From: Methylophilus aquaticus
GTDB taxonomy: Bacteria; Pseudomonadota; Gammaproteobacteria; Burkholderiales; Methylophilaceae
Direction: 5' to 3'
DNA: 64,000 bases
Assembly (NCBI RefSeq): GCF_030769565.1
Contig: NZ_JAVCAP010000022.1
Coordinates: 87,392 to 151,391 of the forward strand
Shown: positions 17,049 to 26,073 of the stretch, piece by piece
How positions within the stretch are numbered: position 1 is the stretch's first letter
Layout: each line of letters opens with the position of its first letter
Notes under the pieces: model-generated
Told to the model about the DNA's origin: nothing
The model's database searches: none
What the model saw: only the letters and a program-made list of their open reading frames with translations
Translations under genes and position numbers: made by a program

Positions 17049-17062
17049 CAAGCGGCACCCCC

Positions 17063-17791
17063 ATGGCTGACTTACCGATCATCATACCAGACTGGCCGGC
17101 TCCGGCCCATGTCAAAGCCCTGCAAACCACACGTTTGGGGGGCGTGAGCACGGGTGTATATGCCAGTTTGAATCTGGGTGATCATGTCAAAGACCAACCG
17201 CAGTATGTTGCGGCTAACCGCCAGCGTTTAAGCCCTTTGCTTCCTTCTGAGCCGGTCTGGCTCAATCAGGTGCATGGCATCCGCGTGATTGATGCGGCAC
17301 AGGCAAGTTGCATCGAAAGTGCCGATGCGAGCTTCAGCACGCACAAACAGGTGGTCTGTGTGACCATGACTGCCGATTGTTTGCCTGTCTTGTTGTGCGA
17401 CCAGGCCGGTACGGTAGTGGCTGCCGTGCATGCCGGTTGGCGCAGCCTGTGCGATGGTGTGATCGAAGCCACAGTGCACACCATGCCGGTCGCCGCATCC
17501 AGCCTGATGGCTTGGCTAGGCCCGGCTATCGGTCCGCAGGCATTTGAAGTGGGCGGTGAGGTGAGGGCGCAGTTTATGGCGGTGGATGCCCAAGCCGAAA
17601 CTGCTTTTGTGTCGCACGGGGATAAATGGCTGGGCGATTTATATACCCTCGCCAGACAGCGTTTGCAGCGGCTGGGCGTGACGCAGGTGTATGGGGGTGG
17701 CCGCTGTACTTATAGCGAAGCAGAGACCTTTTTCAGTTATAGACGCGATGGTGATACCGGGCGTATGGCAAGTATGATCTGGCTGGAATAA
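17063..17791 (+). CDS. pgeF: Peptidoglycan editing factor PgeF (YfiH/DUF152)
   Basis: A 242-residue YfiH-family protein. Family metal/active-site segments are LNQVHGIRVID, TADCLPVLLCDQAG and VHAGWRSLCDGVIEATV, with Cys and His residues that bind zinc. PgeF removes peptide precursors wrongly attached through the peptidoglycan stem and was formerly annotated as a laccase or polyphenol oxidase. It is cytoplasmic. It lies 14 bp after rluD and is probably cotranscribed. The C-terminal CTYSEAETFFSYRRDGDTGRMASMIWL is intact. Confidence 0.92.
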   Translation: MADLPIIIPDWPAPAHVKALQTTRLGGVSTGVYASLNLGDHVKDQPQYVAANRQRLSPLLPSEPVWLNQVHGIRVIDAAQASCIESADASFSTHKQVVCVTMTADCLPVLLCDQAGTVVAAVHAGWRSLCDGVIEATVHTMPVAASSLMAWLGPAIGPQAFEVGGEVRAQFMAVDAQAETAFVSHGDKWLGDLYTLARQRLQRLGVTQVYGGGRCTYSEAETFFSYRRDGDTGRMASMIWLE

Positions 17792-17935
17792 ATTTTTAGC
17801 TACAGAGGACGTACAGGGATCAGCGTTGAGAAACAAGGGCTATGCACGATGATGCTGTGACCGATATGCCCAATTTTTTTGAGCCACATGTTTTGGTTTT
17901 CTCTGTCCTCTGTGGTCAATAAGCTTTATTTAAAT

Positions 17936-18598
17936 ATGAAAAAACATTTAATTTTTGATCTGGATGGGACGCTGATTGATTCTGCGCCCAGTATTTTGCA
18001 CTGTTTCGGCTTGGCTTTTAGCACTACCCATACCCCGCTCAAGACTGAATTAAACAACGATGTGATAGGCCCGCCCTTGATGGAGGCACTCAGACGATTG
18101 TCTGGCAGCGACGATCCGGCGCTGCTTCACACCCTTGCTGCTGCTTTCAAGCAGCATTACGACACTAGCGGCTATTTGCAGTCGGTGGTATTTGACGGTG
18201 TGCCCGCCATGCTCGAGCAGTTGCAGGCGGCTGGGTATGCCTTATATATTGCCACCAACAAACGCTTTGACCCGACTGAAAAAATTGTGGCGCATCTGGG
18301 CTGGCAATCTTTGTTTACTGGCGTATATGCACTGGATTACTTTCAGCCAACCCTCCAGTGCAAGGCAGATATGGTGGGGCAGATGGTGACGGATCTGGTA
18401 CTGGATGCCGAGGCATGTGTATATATTGGCGACCGCCTGGAAGACGGGCTGGCCGCGGATGCGCACCAGATGGATTTTATACTGGTGACCTGGGGGTATG
18501 CAGGGGATGTTTCGCGCATGAAAGCACATTGGCAGCGTTGTGCGCAAGTGCAAGCCTTGCCAGGCATGATAGCCACTTTAGCAGGCGGCGCTCAATGA
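17936..18598 (+). CDS. HAD-superfamily phosphatase, phosphoglycolate phosphatase-like
   Basis: A 220-aa haloacid dehalogenase-type hydrolase: motif I FDLDGTLIDSAPS at the N-terminus, motif II in ATNKR, and motif III/IV near GDRLEDGLAADAHQM. The cap is of the small helical Gph/PGP type. Substrates may include 2-phosphoglycolate or other sugar phosphates; specificity is uncertain. ATG 17936 (MKKHLIFDLDG) is chosen over upstream in-frame codons because the motif should lie near the N-terminus. The stop overlaps the next start by 4 bp. Confidence 0.85.
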   Translation: MKKHLIFDLDGTLIDSAPSILHCFGLAFSTTHTPLKTELNNDVIGPPLMEALRRLSGSDDPALLHTLAAAFKQHYDTSGYLQSVVFDGVPAMLEQLQAAGYALYIATNKRFDPTEKIVAHLGWQSLFTGVYALDYFQPTLQCKADMVGQMVTDLVLDAEACVYIGDRLEDGLAADAHQMDFILVTWGYAGDVSRMKAHWQRCAQVQALPGMIATLAGGAQ

Positions 18599-19014
18599 AA
18601 AAGCTACGTGCGCGTCGACATCCTGTGAGCGACTCTATGGGAACTGCAGCGGGCAGGTGGCGTCAATGGCCGATGATGGTGCCTGTCGTTATCTGCATGC
18701 TCGGTTTTGTGTATTGGGGGCTACAGCAGCACTGGGATGTCAAAGTGCTGGCAGGGCTTACTTTGCTGGTGGGCCTGATGTCTGGTGCTTTTGTCTGGAT
18801 CATCGGTCTGATCGGTTTGTTGCCTGTGGTTGGGCCCATCGTGGTGAAGGTATTAAGTTTCGGTTTTATCTGGCTGCTCAACGCCTTGGGTTACCTGGTT
18901 TCCTACATTGCCATTCGTCGCGGCTATTCACAAGATGTGCTGACCTATCGCGGACTGACACTGGCATTGATGGTGGGCATTATCACAGGCTATGTCGTTG
19001 CACAGTTTATTTAA
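18595..19014 (+). CDS. Small membrane protein, unknown function
   Basis: A 139-residue protein with four hydrophobic helices after a basic N-terminus (MKKLRARRHP). They are MMVPVVICMLGFVYWGL, VLAGLTLLVGLMSGAFVWIIGLIGLLPVVGPIVVKVLSFGFIWLLNALGYLVSYIAI (two or more helices) and GLTLALMVGIITGYVVAQFI. It starts within ATGA overlapping the phosphatase stop, implying translational coupling. No recognised family. The coupling suggests joint expression only, not a shared function. Confidence 0.7.
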   Translation: MKKLRARRHPVSDSMGTAAGRWRQWPMMVPVVICMLGFVYWGLQQHWDVKVLAGLTLLVGLMSGAFVWIIGLIGLLPVVGPIVVKVLSFGFIWLLNALGYLVSYIAIRRGYSQDVLTYRGLTLALMVGIITGYVVAQFI

Positions 19015-19091
19015 TCTCTCAAGTGTGCAGACGTGGTGATTTCAATACCCGTTAACTGTTTGTTTATGCTTTGTTTTTTTGATAACTCACG

Positions 19092-19097
19092 TATAAT
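19092..19097 (+). promoter_or_regulatory. Likely -10 element upstream of the ZIP transporter
   Basis: A perfect TATAAT lies 27 bp before the ATG at 19124. A weak TTGTTT at 19071-19076 is the best -35 candidate, with only 15 bp spacing. Confidence 0.4.
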
Positions 19098-19123
19098 GCG
19101 CGCCTCTTTCCTGTGAACACTGC

Positions 19124-20053
19124 ATGACAACTTTGACTCTGTTACTTGCTGATATTACCCCGTTGACCGGCATGGTGCTGGCTTGCCTGGTGGGGGGCGT
19201 GCTAAGCGTCTCTGTGGCTGCCATCTTCGCCCTGAACGCCAAAAAACAAATGGTGCCGTTGCTGGTCAGTTATGCGATTGGCGCTTTGCTGGCTGCCGTG
19301 TTCCTTGAAATTCTGCCACACGCGATTCAGACAGCACCGAATATTGAAGCCATGACCGCTATGATGCTGTTTGGCATTCTGCTGTTTTTTGCACTGGAAA
19401 AGCTGGTGTTGTGGCGGCATTGCCATGGCGATCATTGCGAGATGCATGCACCGCATGATGAAGCACATTGTCCTGATTTGCATGCTGCGCCCGATCAGTC
19501 TGGTGTCAAATTCAAATTGGCACAAACGCAGGTGTCACAGCTACAGCGTCATCAGCACGGACCTGACTGCGATCATGCGCCATTGCATCATGACCATGAT
19601 CATGGTCGTAGCGGCATGATGATTATGATCGGGGATACCTTTCATAACTTTGTCGATGGTATTTTGATTTGTGCTGCGTTTATGGTGGATATGCAAGTGG
19701 GGCTGGTCACTGCGCTGGCGATTATTGCCCATGAAATTCCGCAAGAAGTGGGTGATTTTCTGATTTTGCTGCATTCCGGCTACAGTAAGCAAAAAGCATT
19801 TTTATTCAATATTGCATCCAGCCTGGCAACCCTGCTGGGAGGGGTGCTGGCCTATCTTGCGCTGACGCTGGTGCAGCAGTGGGTGCCTTATATTTTAAGC
19901 CTTGCTGCCGCCAGCATGCTCTATGTGGCGGTGGCCGACTTGATTCCCGGCTTGCACAAGCGCACAGCCATGCGGGATACGTTATTGCAATTATTATTGA
20001 TCGCTCTTGGCGTGGCTTCTGTCGCGGTGACCAAGTGGCTGGTCGAAGGTTAA
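19124..20053 (+). CDS. ZIP-family divalent metal transporter
   Basis: A 309-residue inner-membrane protein with about eight helices. A His-rich cytoplasmic loop (HCHGDHCEMHAPHDEAHC, later HQHGPDCDHAPLHHDHDHG) separates the third and fourth helices. The conserved metal pathway reads GDTFHNFVDGILI and AIIAHEIPQEVGDFLIL, as in ZIP transporters. It probably imports Zn2+ or a similar cation; ion selectivity cannot be inferred. An isolated gene with its own promoter, it precedes rimO by 12 bp and may be cotranscribed with it. Confidence 0.9.
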   Translation: MTTLTLLLADITPLTGMVLACLVGGVLSVSVAAIFALNAKKQMVPLLVSYAIGALLAAVFLEILPHAIQTAPNIEAMTAMMLFGILLFFALEKLVLWRHCHGDHCEMHAPHDEAHCPDLHAAPDQSGVKFKLAQTQVSQLQRHQHGPDCDHAPLHHDHDHGRSGMMIMIGDTFHNFVDGILICAAFMVDMQVGLVTALAIIAHEIPQEVGDFLILLHSGYSKQKAFLFNIASSLATLLGGVLAYLALTLVQQWVPYILSLAAASMLYVAVADLIPGLHKRTAMRDTLLQLLLIALGVASVAVTKWLVEG

Positions 20054-20065
20054 AGGATTTATATC

Positions 20066-21400
20066 ATGCAAAGCACTCCCAAGGTCGGTTTTGTTTCGTT
20101 GGGCTGCCCCAAAGCCGGTTCGGATTCTGAGCGTATCCTGACCCAGTTGCGGGCCGAAGGCTATGAAATCAGCAATAGCTACGAGCAGTCAGACCTCGTA
20201 GTGGTCAATACCTGTGGCTTTATCGATTCTGCTGTGCAGGAGTCGCTTGATGCGATTGGTGAAGCGCTCAACAAGAATGGCAAAGTGATTGTGACTGGTT
20301 GTCTGGGCGCCAAAAAAGACGTGGTCACTGGTGCGCACCCCAGTGTATTGGCAGTGACGGGCCCGCACGCACTCGAAGAGGTGATGGGCCATGTGCATAC
20401 CCATTTGCCCAAGCCACATGACCCATTTGCCGATCTGGTGCCACCGCAAGGCATACGGCTGACACCCAAGCATTATGCCTATCTCAAGATTTCGGAAGGC
20501 TGTAACCATCGATGCAGTTTTTGCATTATCCCCAGCATGCGCGGTGACCTGGTCAGCCGCCCGATTGGCGATGTGTTGAATGAGGCCGAAAGTCTGGTCA
20601 ATGCCGGTGTATCTGAGATTCTGGTGATTTCGCAGGACACGTCTGCTTATGGCGTGGATATGAAATTCCGCAAGGGCTTCTGGAATGGCCGCCCGGTGAG
20701 AACACATATGACCGAGCTCAGTAAAGCCTTGGGCGAGCTGGGTGTGTGGGTGCGGTTGCATTATGTCTATCCATATCCGCATGTGGATGATGTGATTCCC
20801 CTGATGGCAGAAGGCGCCATTCTGCCTTACCTGGATGTGCCATTTCAGCATGCCAGCCCGCGCGTACTCAAAACCATGAAGCGACCTGCCAGTAGCGAGA
20901 ATAACCTCGCGCGCATCAAGGCCTGGCGAGACATTTGCCCGGAAATCGCCATTCGCAGTACTTTTATTGTCGGTTTCCCTGGCGAGACAGAAGATGACTT
21001 CAAAATGCTGCTCGATTTTATGGAAGAGGCGCAACTTGATCGTGTAGGCTGCTTTGCCTATTCTGCGGTCGACGGTGCAGCCGCGAATGCCTTGCCTGAT
21101 CCTGTCGCCGAAGAAATCAAGCAGGAACGCTTAAGCCGCTTTATGGAAGTGCAAGAGCGCATCAGCGCGGCAAAAGTTGCGGCAAAAGTGGGCAGCCTGC
21201 AAACCGTTCTGGTAGATGAGTTGACTGAAGATGACAATGGCAATGTGATTGCAATTGCCCGCACCAAAGGCGATGCGCCGGAAATTGACGGCATTGTCTA
21301 TTTGCAGGATGGTGAAGGCTTGAACCCGGGCGATTTTGTTGATGTGCAAATCGTCGACTCACAAGGCCACGATTTGATTGGTGCGCCGCCAGAGTTTTAA
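20066..21400 (+). CDS. rimO: Ribosomal protein S12 methylthiotransferase RimO
   Basis: A 444-residue radical-SAM methylthiotransferase. The UPF0004 domain supplies Cys14 ([12 protein letters not shown]), Cys50 ([11 protein letters not shown]) and Cys79 (VTGCLGAKK) for one [4Fe-4S] cluster. The radical-SAM triad is Cys146, Cys150 and Cys153 ([16 protein letters not shown]). A C-terminal TRAM domain follows. RimO adds a methylthio group to Asp88/89 of ribosomal protein S12. Length and all six Cys are normal. It starts 12 bp after the ZIP gene and ends at a strong terminator. Confidence 0.97.
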   Translation: MQSTPKVGFVSLGCPKAGSDSERILTQLRAEGYEISNSYEQSDLVVVNTCGFIDSAVQESLDAIGEALNKNGKVIVTGCLGAKKDVVTGAHPSVLAVTGPHALEEVMGHVHTHLPKPHDPFADLVPPQGIRLTPKHYAYLKISEGCNHRCSFCIIPSMRGDLVSRPIGDVLNEAESLVNAGVSEILVISQDTSAYGVDMKFRKGFWNGRPVRTHMTELSKALGELGVWVRLHYVYPYPHVDDVIPLMAEGAILPYLDVPFQHASPRVLKTMKRPASSENNLARIKAWRDICPEIAIRSTFIVGFPGETEDDFKMLLDFMEEAQLDRVGCFAYSAVDGAAANALPDPVAEEIKQERLSRFMEVQERISAAKVAAKVGSLQTVLVDELTEDDNGNVIAIARTKGDAPEIDGIVYLQDGEGLNPGDFVDVQIVDSQGHDLIGAPPEF

Positions 21401-21415
21401 TCTGGCTCTCCTGAA

Positions 21416-21447
21416 TAAAAATGCCGCATGCGCGGCATTTTTATTTT
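21416..21447 (+). terminator. Rho-independent terminator after rimO
   Basis: A 12-bp dyad TAAAAATGCCGC/GCGGCATTTTTA with loop ATGC, followed by TTTT. It may also serve the converging gene on the other strand. Confidence 0.85.
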
Positions 21448-21479
21448 CCGGGATACTTTTGGCCAGACGGGGCGTCAGC

Positions 21480-21815
21480 TTAGGCCGCAATGGCCGGACG
21501 CTCACAGTCCGCACGCTCTGCAAAAATGTCTAGCGTAAACGGGCAGCGTTTCAGTTTATTGTGTATGTTTTTGCGTTTAGCAGAGGGTTGCAGGTTGACA
21601 TAAGGCGTCTGGCTCAAGCGCACATAGCCGGATTGCCTCAGTTTTTCGGCAGTGGTTTCAAACTGGCTAAGCGGGTTATCCATATTTTGCAGGGTAATGC
21701 CATGCTTATGCACATCCAGTACATGATAAATGGTTTGGGATTGCCCATTTGCGGCAGGTTTGCCGTAGAGCTCTCCCACATGAATGTCGGTTTGCGAATC
21801 AGGTATATGCTGCAT
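21480..21815 (-). CDS. Conserved hypothetical protein
   Basis: About 111 residues, soluble and mildly basic, with no signal peptide or membrane helix. A stretch such as TIYHVLDVHKHGITLQNMDNPLSQFETTAEKLRQSGYVRLS looks like a folded small domain, but I cannot place it in a family. Start ATG 21815 (MQHIPDSQT) is preferred over an upstream in-frame TTG. It is transcribed convergently to rimO and divergently from gltX, so it is probably monocistronic. Confidence 0.5.
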   Translation of the reverse strand: MQHIPDSQTDIHVGELYGKPAANGQSQTIYHVLDVHKHGITLQNMDNPLSQFETTAEKLRQSGYVRLSQTPYVNLQPSAKRKNIHNKLKRCPFTLDIFAERADCERPAIAA

Positions 21816-21874
21816 GCAAGGATGATAGCGCGTTTGCCGCAAGGCTTCAATCCATCCGCGTAGCCCTTATGCTT

Positions 21875-21898
21875 GATAAGCCGGATGATAAGCCGGAT
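21875..21898 (+). repeat. Two exact 12-bp tandem units upstream of gltX
   Basis: GATAAGCCGGAT occurs twice in a row in the short space between gltX and the preceding divergent gene. Role unknown; it may lie in the gltX promoter region. Confidence 0.8.
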
Positions 21899-21939
21899 GA
21901 GCATGTTAAAATGGGGGCTTGTGTATTTAGAGAGTCATC

Positions 21940-23343
21940 ATGTCAGTTGTTAAAACCCGTTTTGCCCCCAGTCCTACCGGTTATCTGCATATTGGCGGTG
22001 CGCGTACTGCCCTGTTTTCCTGGGCGTATGCCAAGCGGCATGGCGGGCAGTTTATTCTGCGCATTGAGGATACCGATGTGGCGCGTTCAACGCCAGAGGC
22101 GGTGCAGGCGATTCTGGATGGTATGGCCTGGTTGCAACTGGACCATGACGAAGGCCCGTTTTACCAGATGCAGCGCATGGATACTTACAAAAAAATCATT
22201 CAGAAAATGCTGGATGACGGCCATGCTTATTATTGCTATTGCAGCAAAGAAGAGCTGGATGCCTTGCGTGAAACGCAAATGCAGCAGGGTCTGAAGCCGC
22301 GCTATGATGGCCGCTGGCGCCCAGAAACGGACAAAACTTTGCCTGAGGTGCCCCAAGATGTGCCACCAGTGGTGCGCTTTAAAAACCCGACTACAGGCGT
22401 GGTGGCTTGGGATGATATGGTCAAAGGCCGCATTGAAATCGCCAATGCCGAGCTGGATGACCTGATTATTGCGCGCGCCGATGGTACCCCCACCTATAAC
22501 TTCTGCGTCGTGGTCGATGACTGGGAGATGGGCGTGACGCAGGTGATTCGTGGTGATGACCATGTGAATAACACGCCGCGTCAGATCAACATGTTGCAAG
22601 CCTTGGGTGCGCAAGTGCCTCAATATGCGCATTTGTCAATGATTTTGGGCGATGATGGCCAAAAACTCTCTAAACGCCATGGTGCTGTGAGTGTGATGCA
22701 ATATCACGAGGACGGTTACTTGCGTGAAGCAGTGCTCAATTACCTGGCCCGTTTGGGCTGGTCGCATGGCGATGACGAAGTGTTCAGCATGGCGCAATTC
22801 TGTGAGTGGTTTGACCTTGACCATATCACGCCTTCTGCGGCGCAGTTTAATACTGAAAAACTCAACTGGCTCAATGCGCATTACATTAAAAATCTGCCGC
22901 TAGAACGCATTGCCGACGAGGTCAAACCTCGGCTGGGCAAACTGGGTGTTACGGAGACCAGTACGCCTGATTTACTGGCAGTGCTGAATTTATACCGTGA
23001 GCGTAGCAATAATCTGAACCAGTTGGCGCAGGAGATTGCTTTCTTCTACCAGATGCCTGCCATCAACGAAGCCGATGCTGCCAAGCATATTCAGCAGGAA
23101 ACTTCAGGCATTATCGAAAAATTTTTGGAAAAGGCTCAAGATTCCGACTGGGCTGCCGATAACCTACACGATGCGCTTAATTTCGTGGTGACTGAACAGC
23201 AGATCAAATTTCCCAAGCTGGCGATGCCTTTGCGGGTGGCTTTGATCGGGATTGCACAGTCACCCAGCATTGACCAGGTGATGGCAATTCTGGGTAAAGA
23301 AACCTGTTTGCAGCGCATTCATGCTTTATTTCCAAAAAAATAA
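21940..23343 (+). CDS. gltX: Glutamyl-tRNA synthetase
   Basis: A 467-residue class I aminoacyl-tRNA synthetase. The HIGH-type signature is HIGG (17-20, APSPTGYLHIGGARTALF) and the KMSKS-type signature is KLSKR (242-246, GQKLSKRHGAV). It charges tRNA-Glu in the cytoplasm. Size and domains, including the C-terminal anticodon-binding helices, are normal for the discriminating bacterial enzyme. It is monocistronic or the first gene before hfq (111 bp gap). Confidence 0.97.
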   Translation: MSVVKTRFAPSPTGYLHIGGARTALFSWAYAKRHGGQFILRIEDTDVARSTPEAVQAILDGMAWLQLDHDEGPFYQMQRMDTYKKIIQKMLDDGHAYYCYCSKEELDALRETQMQQGLKPRYDGRWRPETDKTLPEVPQDVPPVVRFKNPTTGVVAWDDMVKGRIEIANAELDDLIIARADGTPTYNFCVVVDDWEMGVTQVIRGDDHVNNTPRQINMLQALGAQVPQYAHLSMILGDDGQKLSKRHGAVSVMQYHEDGYLREAVLNYLARLGWSHGDDEVFSMAQFCEWFDLDHITPSAAQFNTEKLNWLNAHYIKNLPLERIADEVKPRLGKLGVTETSTPDLLAVLNLYRERSNNLNQLAQEIAFFYQMPAINEADAAKHIQQETSGIIEKFLEKAQDSDWAADNLHDALNFVVTEQQIKFPKLAMPLRVALIGIAQSPSIDQVMAILGKETCLQRIHALFPKK

Positions 23344-23454
23344 AGCATGGGGATTGAAATTGGAACAAATTAGTACAATTATAGTCATTATGATGGATTG
23401 GTGTTCAAGATAACAAAAACTCCAATACGATTAAAACAAACAAGGAGCAACTCC

Positions 23455-23697
23455 ATGAATAACAAAGGCCAAATGCTGCAAGACCCTTTTCTGAACGCCT
23501 TGAGAAAAGAACACGTGCAAGTGTCCATTTATCTGGTTAACGGTATCAAGCTGCAAGGTCAAGTGGATTCTTTTGACCAATATGTGATTTTGTTGAAAAA
23601 CACCGTCACCCAAATGGTTTACAAACACGCTATTTCTACCATTGTTCCTGCACGTCCGGTGAATCTTGGGCCGCACGAACCCGCACAAGAATCTTAA
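23455..23697 (+). CDS. hfq: RNA chaperone Hfq
   Basis: An 80-aa Sm-like protein with the Hfq signatures [29 protein letters not shown] (Sm1) and [12 protein letters not shown] (Sm2). The hexamer binds sRNAs and A-rich or U-rich mRNA segments. ATG 23455 ([12 protein letters not shown]) with AAGGAG at 23441-23446 is the true start; in-frame codons upstream are not. It heads a cluster with hflX 3 bp later and hflK/hflC beyond, the classical order. Confidence 0.97.
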   Translation: MNNKGQMLQDPFLNALRKEHVQVSIYLVNGIKLQGQVDSFDQYVILLKNTVTQMVYKHAISTIVPARPVNLGPHEPAQES

Positions 23698-23700
23698 TGC

Positions 23701-24828
23701 ATGTTTGACAGACCTACGGGCGGAGATGCCGTAGTCCTGGTCAGCGTTAACTTTGGGGATGCTGATTATGAAGAAAGCTTGCAAGAGCTCCGCCACCTCG
23801 CCGATACTGCCGGCCTCAATATTTCTGCCACACTGGAAGGTAAACGTCAGTCACCTGATCCCAAATTTTTTATTGGTTCGGGCAAGGCCGATGAACTGAA
23901 AGTGCTCATGGCTGCGCATGAAAGTAAAGTGGCAGCTTTTAATCACGATTTGAGCCCCTCACAACAGCGTAACCTTGAAAAACATCTCGAGGCTCGGGTG
24001 GTAGATCGCACCGGCTTGATTCTGGATATTTTTGCCCAGCGTGCGCAGTCACATGAAGGTAAATTACAGGTGGAACTCGCGCAGCTGGAGCATTTGTCTA
24101 CCCGACTGGTGCGCGGCTGGACCCACCTTGAGCGTCAAAAAGGTGGGATTGGCGTGCGTGGCGGGCCGGGTGAAACCCAGTTGGAGCTTGACCGTCGCAT
24201 GTTGCGTGTGCGCGTCAAGCAGTTGCGCGAAAAGCTGGATAAGCTCAAGCAGCAGCGTGGCATGCAACGGCGTGCACGCAAACGCTCCAATTTGATGACG
24301 GTCTCCATTGTGGGGTATACCAATGCTGGCAAGTCCACTTTGTTCAACCGGCTGACCCATTCAGGGGTGTATGCTGCGGATCAATTGTTTGCCACGCTGG
24401 ATACTACTTCACGCAAAATGCATTTGCCTGAAGGTTTTCCTGTGGTGTTGTCTGACACGGTAGGATTTATCAAGCACTTGCCAACGACCTTGATTGAGGC
24501 ATTTGGCGCCACACTTGAAGAGGCAGCACAGGCTGATTTGCTGCTGCATGTGGTGGATGTTTCCAGTCCTAACCGGGATGCTCAGATTGAGCAAGTGAAT
24601 ATTATTTTGAACGAGATTGGTGCAGCCGATGTCAGGCAGGTGCTGGTCTTGAACCAGATTGACAAGCTGGGCATGCCGTCGGGAGTAGACCGTGACGAGT
24701 ATGGTAATATCAAAACTGTAAGGGTTTCAGCTAAAGACGGTGGTGGTATTGAAGATTTACGTCAGGCGCTGTTGGAACATCAGCAATACTTGAAAAAACT
24801 GAGTACGGAAGAGCGTGCTTACGTTTAA
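23701..24828 (+). CDS. hflX: GTPase HflX
   Basis: A 375-residue ribosome-associated GTPase. The N-terminal HflX domain includes GSGKADELK and the glycine-rich GGIGVRGGPGETQLELDRR. The G domain has P-loop GYTNAGKSTLFN and DTVGFIKHLP. HflX splits stalled or stress-modified 70S ribosomes. It starts 3 bp after the hfq stop, implying coupling, and ends 28 bp before hflK. All motifs are intact. Confidence 0.96.
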   Translation: MFDRPTGGDAVVLVSVNFGDADYEESLQELRHLADTAGLNISATLEGKRQSPDPKFFIGSGKADELKVLMAAHESKVAAFNHDLSPSQQRNLEKHLEARVVDRTGLILDIFAQRAQSHEGKLQVELAQLEHLSTRLVRGWTHLERQKGGIGVRGGPGETQLELDRRMLRVRVKQLREKLDKLKQQRGMQRRARKRSNLMTVSIVGYTNAGKSTLFNRLTHSGVYAADQLFATLDTTSRKMHLPEGFPVVLSDTVGFIKHLPTTLIEAFGATLEEAAQADLLLHVVDVSSPNRDAQIEQVNIILNEIGAADVRQVLVLNQIDKLGMPSGVDRDEYGNIKTVRVSAKDGGGIEDLRQALLEHQQYLKKLSTEERAYV

Positions 24829-24856
24829 AGATGAATAAAAATACGGAGTGTCATGC

Positions 24857-26053
24857 ATGAGAAAATTCCCCGGCTTTTGGAACAAGAATAACGAAGGCCC
24901 ACCTGATCTGGATGAAGTATTCAAAGACTTGAATCAAAAGCTTAACCGTATGTTTGGTGGCAAAGGCAGTCAAGGTAGCGGCAGTGGGCGTGGCCCGTCA
25001 ACACCTTCTGCGCCATTACCTGTAGCGCCAATATTGGGTTTGGTGGCAGTGATTTGGTTAGGCTCAGGCTTCTACATCGTGGATCAGGGTTCTCGCGGTG
25101 TTGTGTTGCGCTTTGGTAAGCATGTAGAAACGACCACTCCCGGACCGCGTTGGCATTTACCTTTTCCTATTGAAACGGTTGAAAATGTCAACTTGGAGCA
25201 GGTACGTACCATTGAAATGGGCTACCGTTCATTTGAAGGTGAGTCTGGGCGAAGCAAAGAGTTGCGCGAATCACTGATGTTGACAGATGATGAAAACATT
25301 ATTGATTTGCAAGTGGCTGTGCAATATAACCTCAAATCTGTAGAGGATTATCAGTTTAGCAACCGCTCGACTGAAGAGAGTGTGCGTGGTGTTGCTGAAA
25401 CAGCGATTCGCGAAATTGTCGGCAAAAGCAAGATGGACTTCGTGTTGTATGAAGGTCGCGACGATGTTGCCGCCAAAGCGAAGAAACTGATGCAGGATAT
25501 GCTGGATCGTTATAAGTCTGGTATTCATGTGGTGAATGTCACCATGCAGAATGCACAGCCTCCGGAGCAGGTGCAGGCTGCGTTTGATGATGCTGTGAAA
25601 GCCAAGCAGGATCTGGAGCGTCAGAAAAACGAAGGCCAGGCATATGCTAATGATGTCATCCCTAAAGCGCGCGGTACGGCTTCAAGGTTGGCTGAAGAGG
25701 CTGCGGGTTACAAGTTACGTGTCGAGAATGAAGCCAAAGGGAATGCTGATCGGTTTGAACAGGTGCTTGCGCAGTATAACAAGGCGCCGGAAGTGACTCG
25801 CCAGCGCTTGTATCTGGATGCGCAGGAACAGATATTGTCTAATACCAGCAAGGTATTGGTGGATCAAAAAGGCGGAAATAGTATGCTTTATTTGCCTTTG
25901 GATAAGCTGCTTGGATCGGGCGCTGCAAATAATAGTAACAATGCATCGACAGCCGCCACCGGCGAAAAGCTGGTGCAGCCGCCACAATCTGATGCAGGGG
26001 TGGTTGAGCGCACACGCGATGCGCTGAGAAGCCGTGATCGCGAATATCGCTAG
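24857..26053 (+). CDS. hflK: HflK subunit of the FtsH regulatory SPFH complex
   Basis: A 398-residue protein with a short cytoplasmic Gly-rich N-terminus, one membrane helix (about 55-75, VAPILGLVAVIWLGSGFYIVDQG) and an SPFH/band-7 periplasmic domain starting RGVVLRFGKHVETTTPGPRWHLPFP. With HflC it forms a cage around FtsH in the inner membrane. ATG 24857 is chosen, with GGAG at 24845-24848. The protein has the usual long C-terminal coiled segment. It lies 20 bp before hflC. Confidence 0.95.
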   Translation: MRKFPGFWNKNNEGPPDLDEVFKDLNQKLNRMFGGKGSQGSGSGRGPSTPSAPLPVAPILGLVAVIWLGSGFYIVDQGSRGVVLRFGKHVETTTPGPRWHLPFPIETVENVNLEQVRTIEMGYRSFEGESGRSKELRESLMLTDDENIIDLQVAVQYNLKSVEDYQFSNRSTEESVRGVAETAIREIVGKSKMDFVLYEGRDDVAAKAKKLMQDMLDRYKSGIHVVNVTMQNAQPPEQVQAAFDDAVKAKQDLERQKNEGQAYANDVIPKARGTASRLAEEAAGYKLRVENEAKGNADRFEQVLAQYNKAPEVTRQRLYLDAQEQILSNTSKVLVDQKGGNSMLYLPLDKLLGSGAANNSNNASTAATGEKLVQPPQSDAGVVERTRDALRSRDREYR

Positions 26054-26073
26054 TAGAGCCAGAGGAAGAATAA

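Noticed and set aside
17063..17791. Laccase/polyphenol oxidase
   Set aside because: The YfiH/DUF152 motifs match PgeF; the older laccase label is not supported by multicopper motifs.
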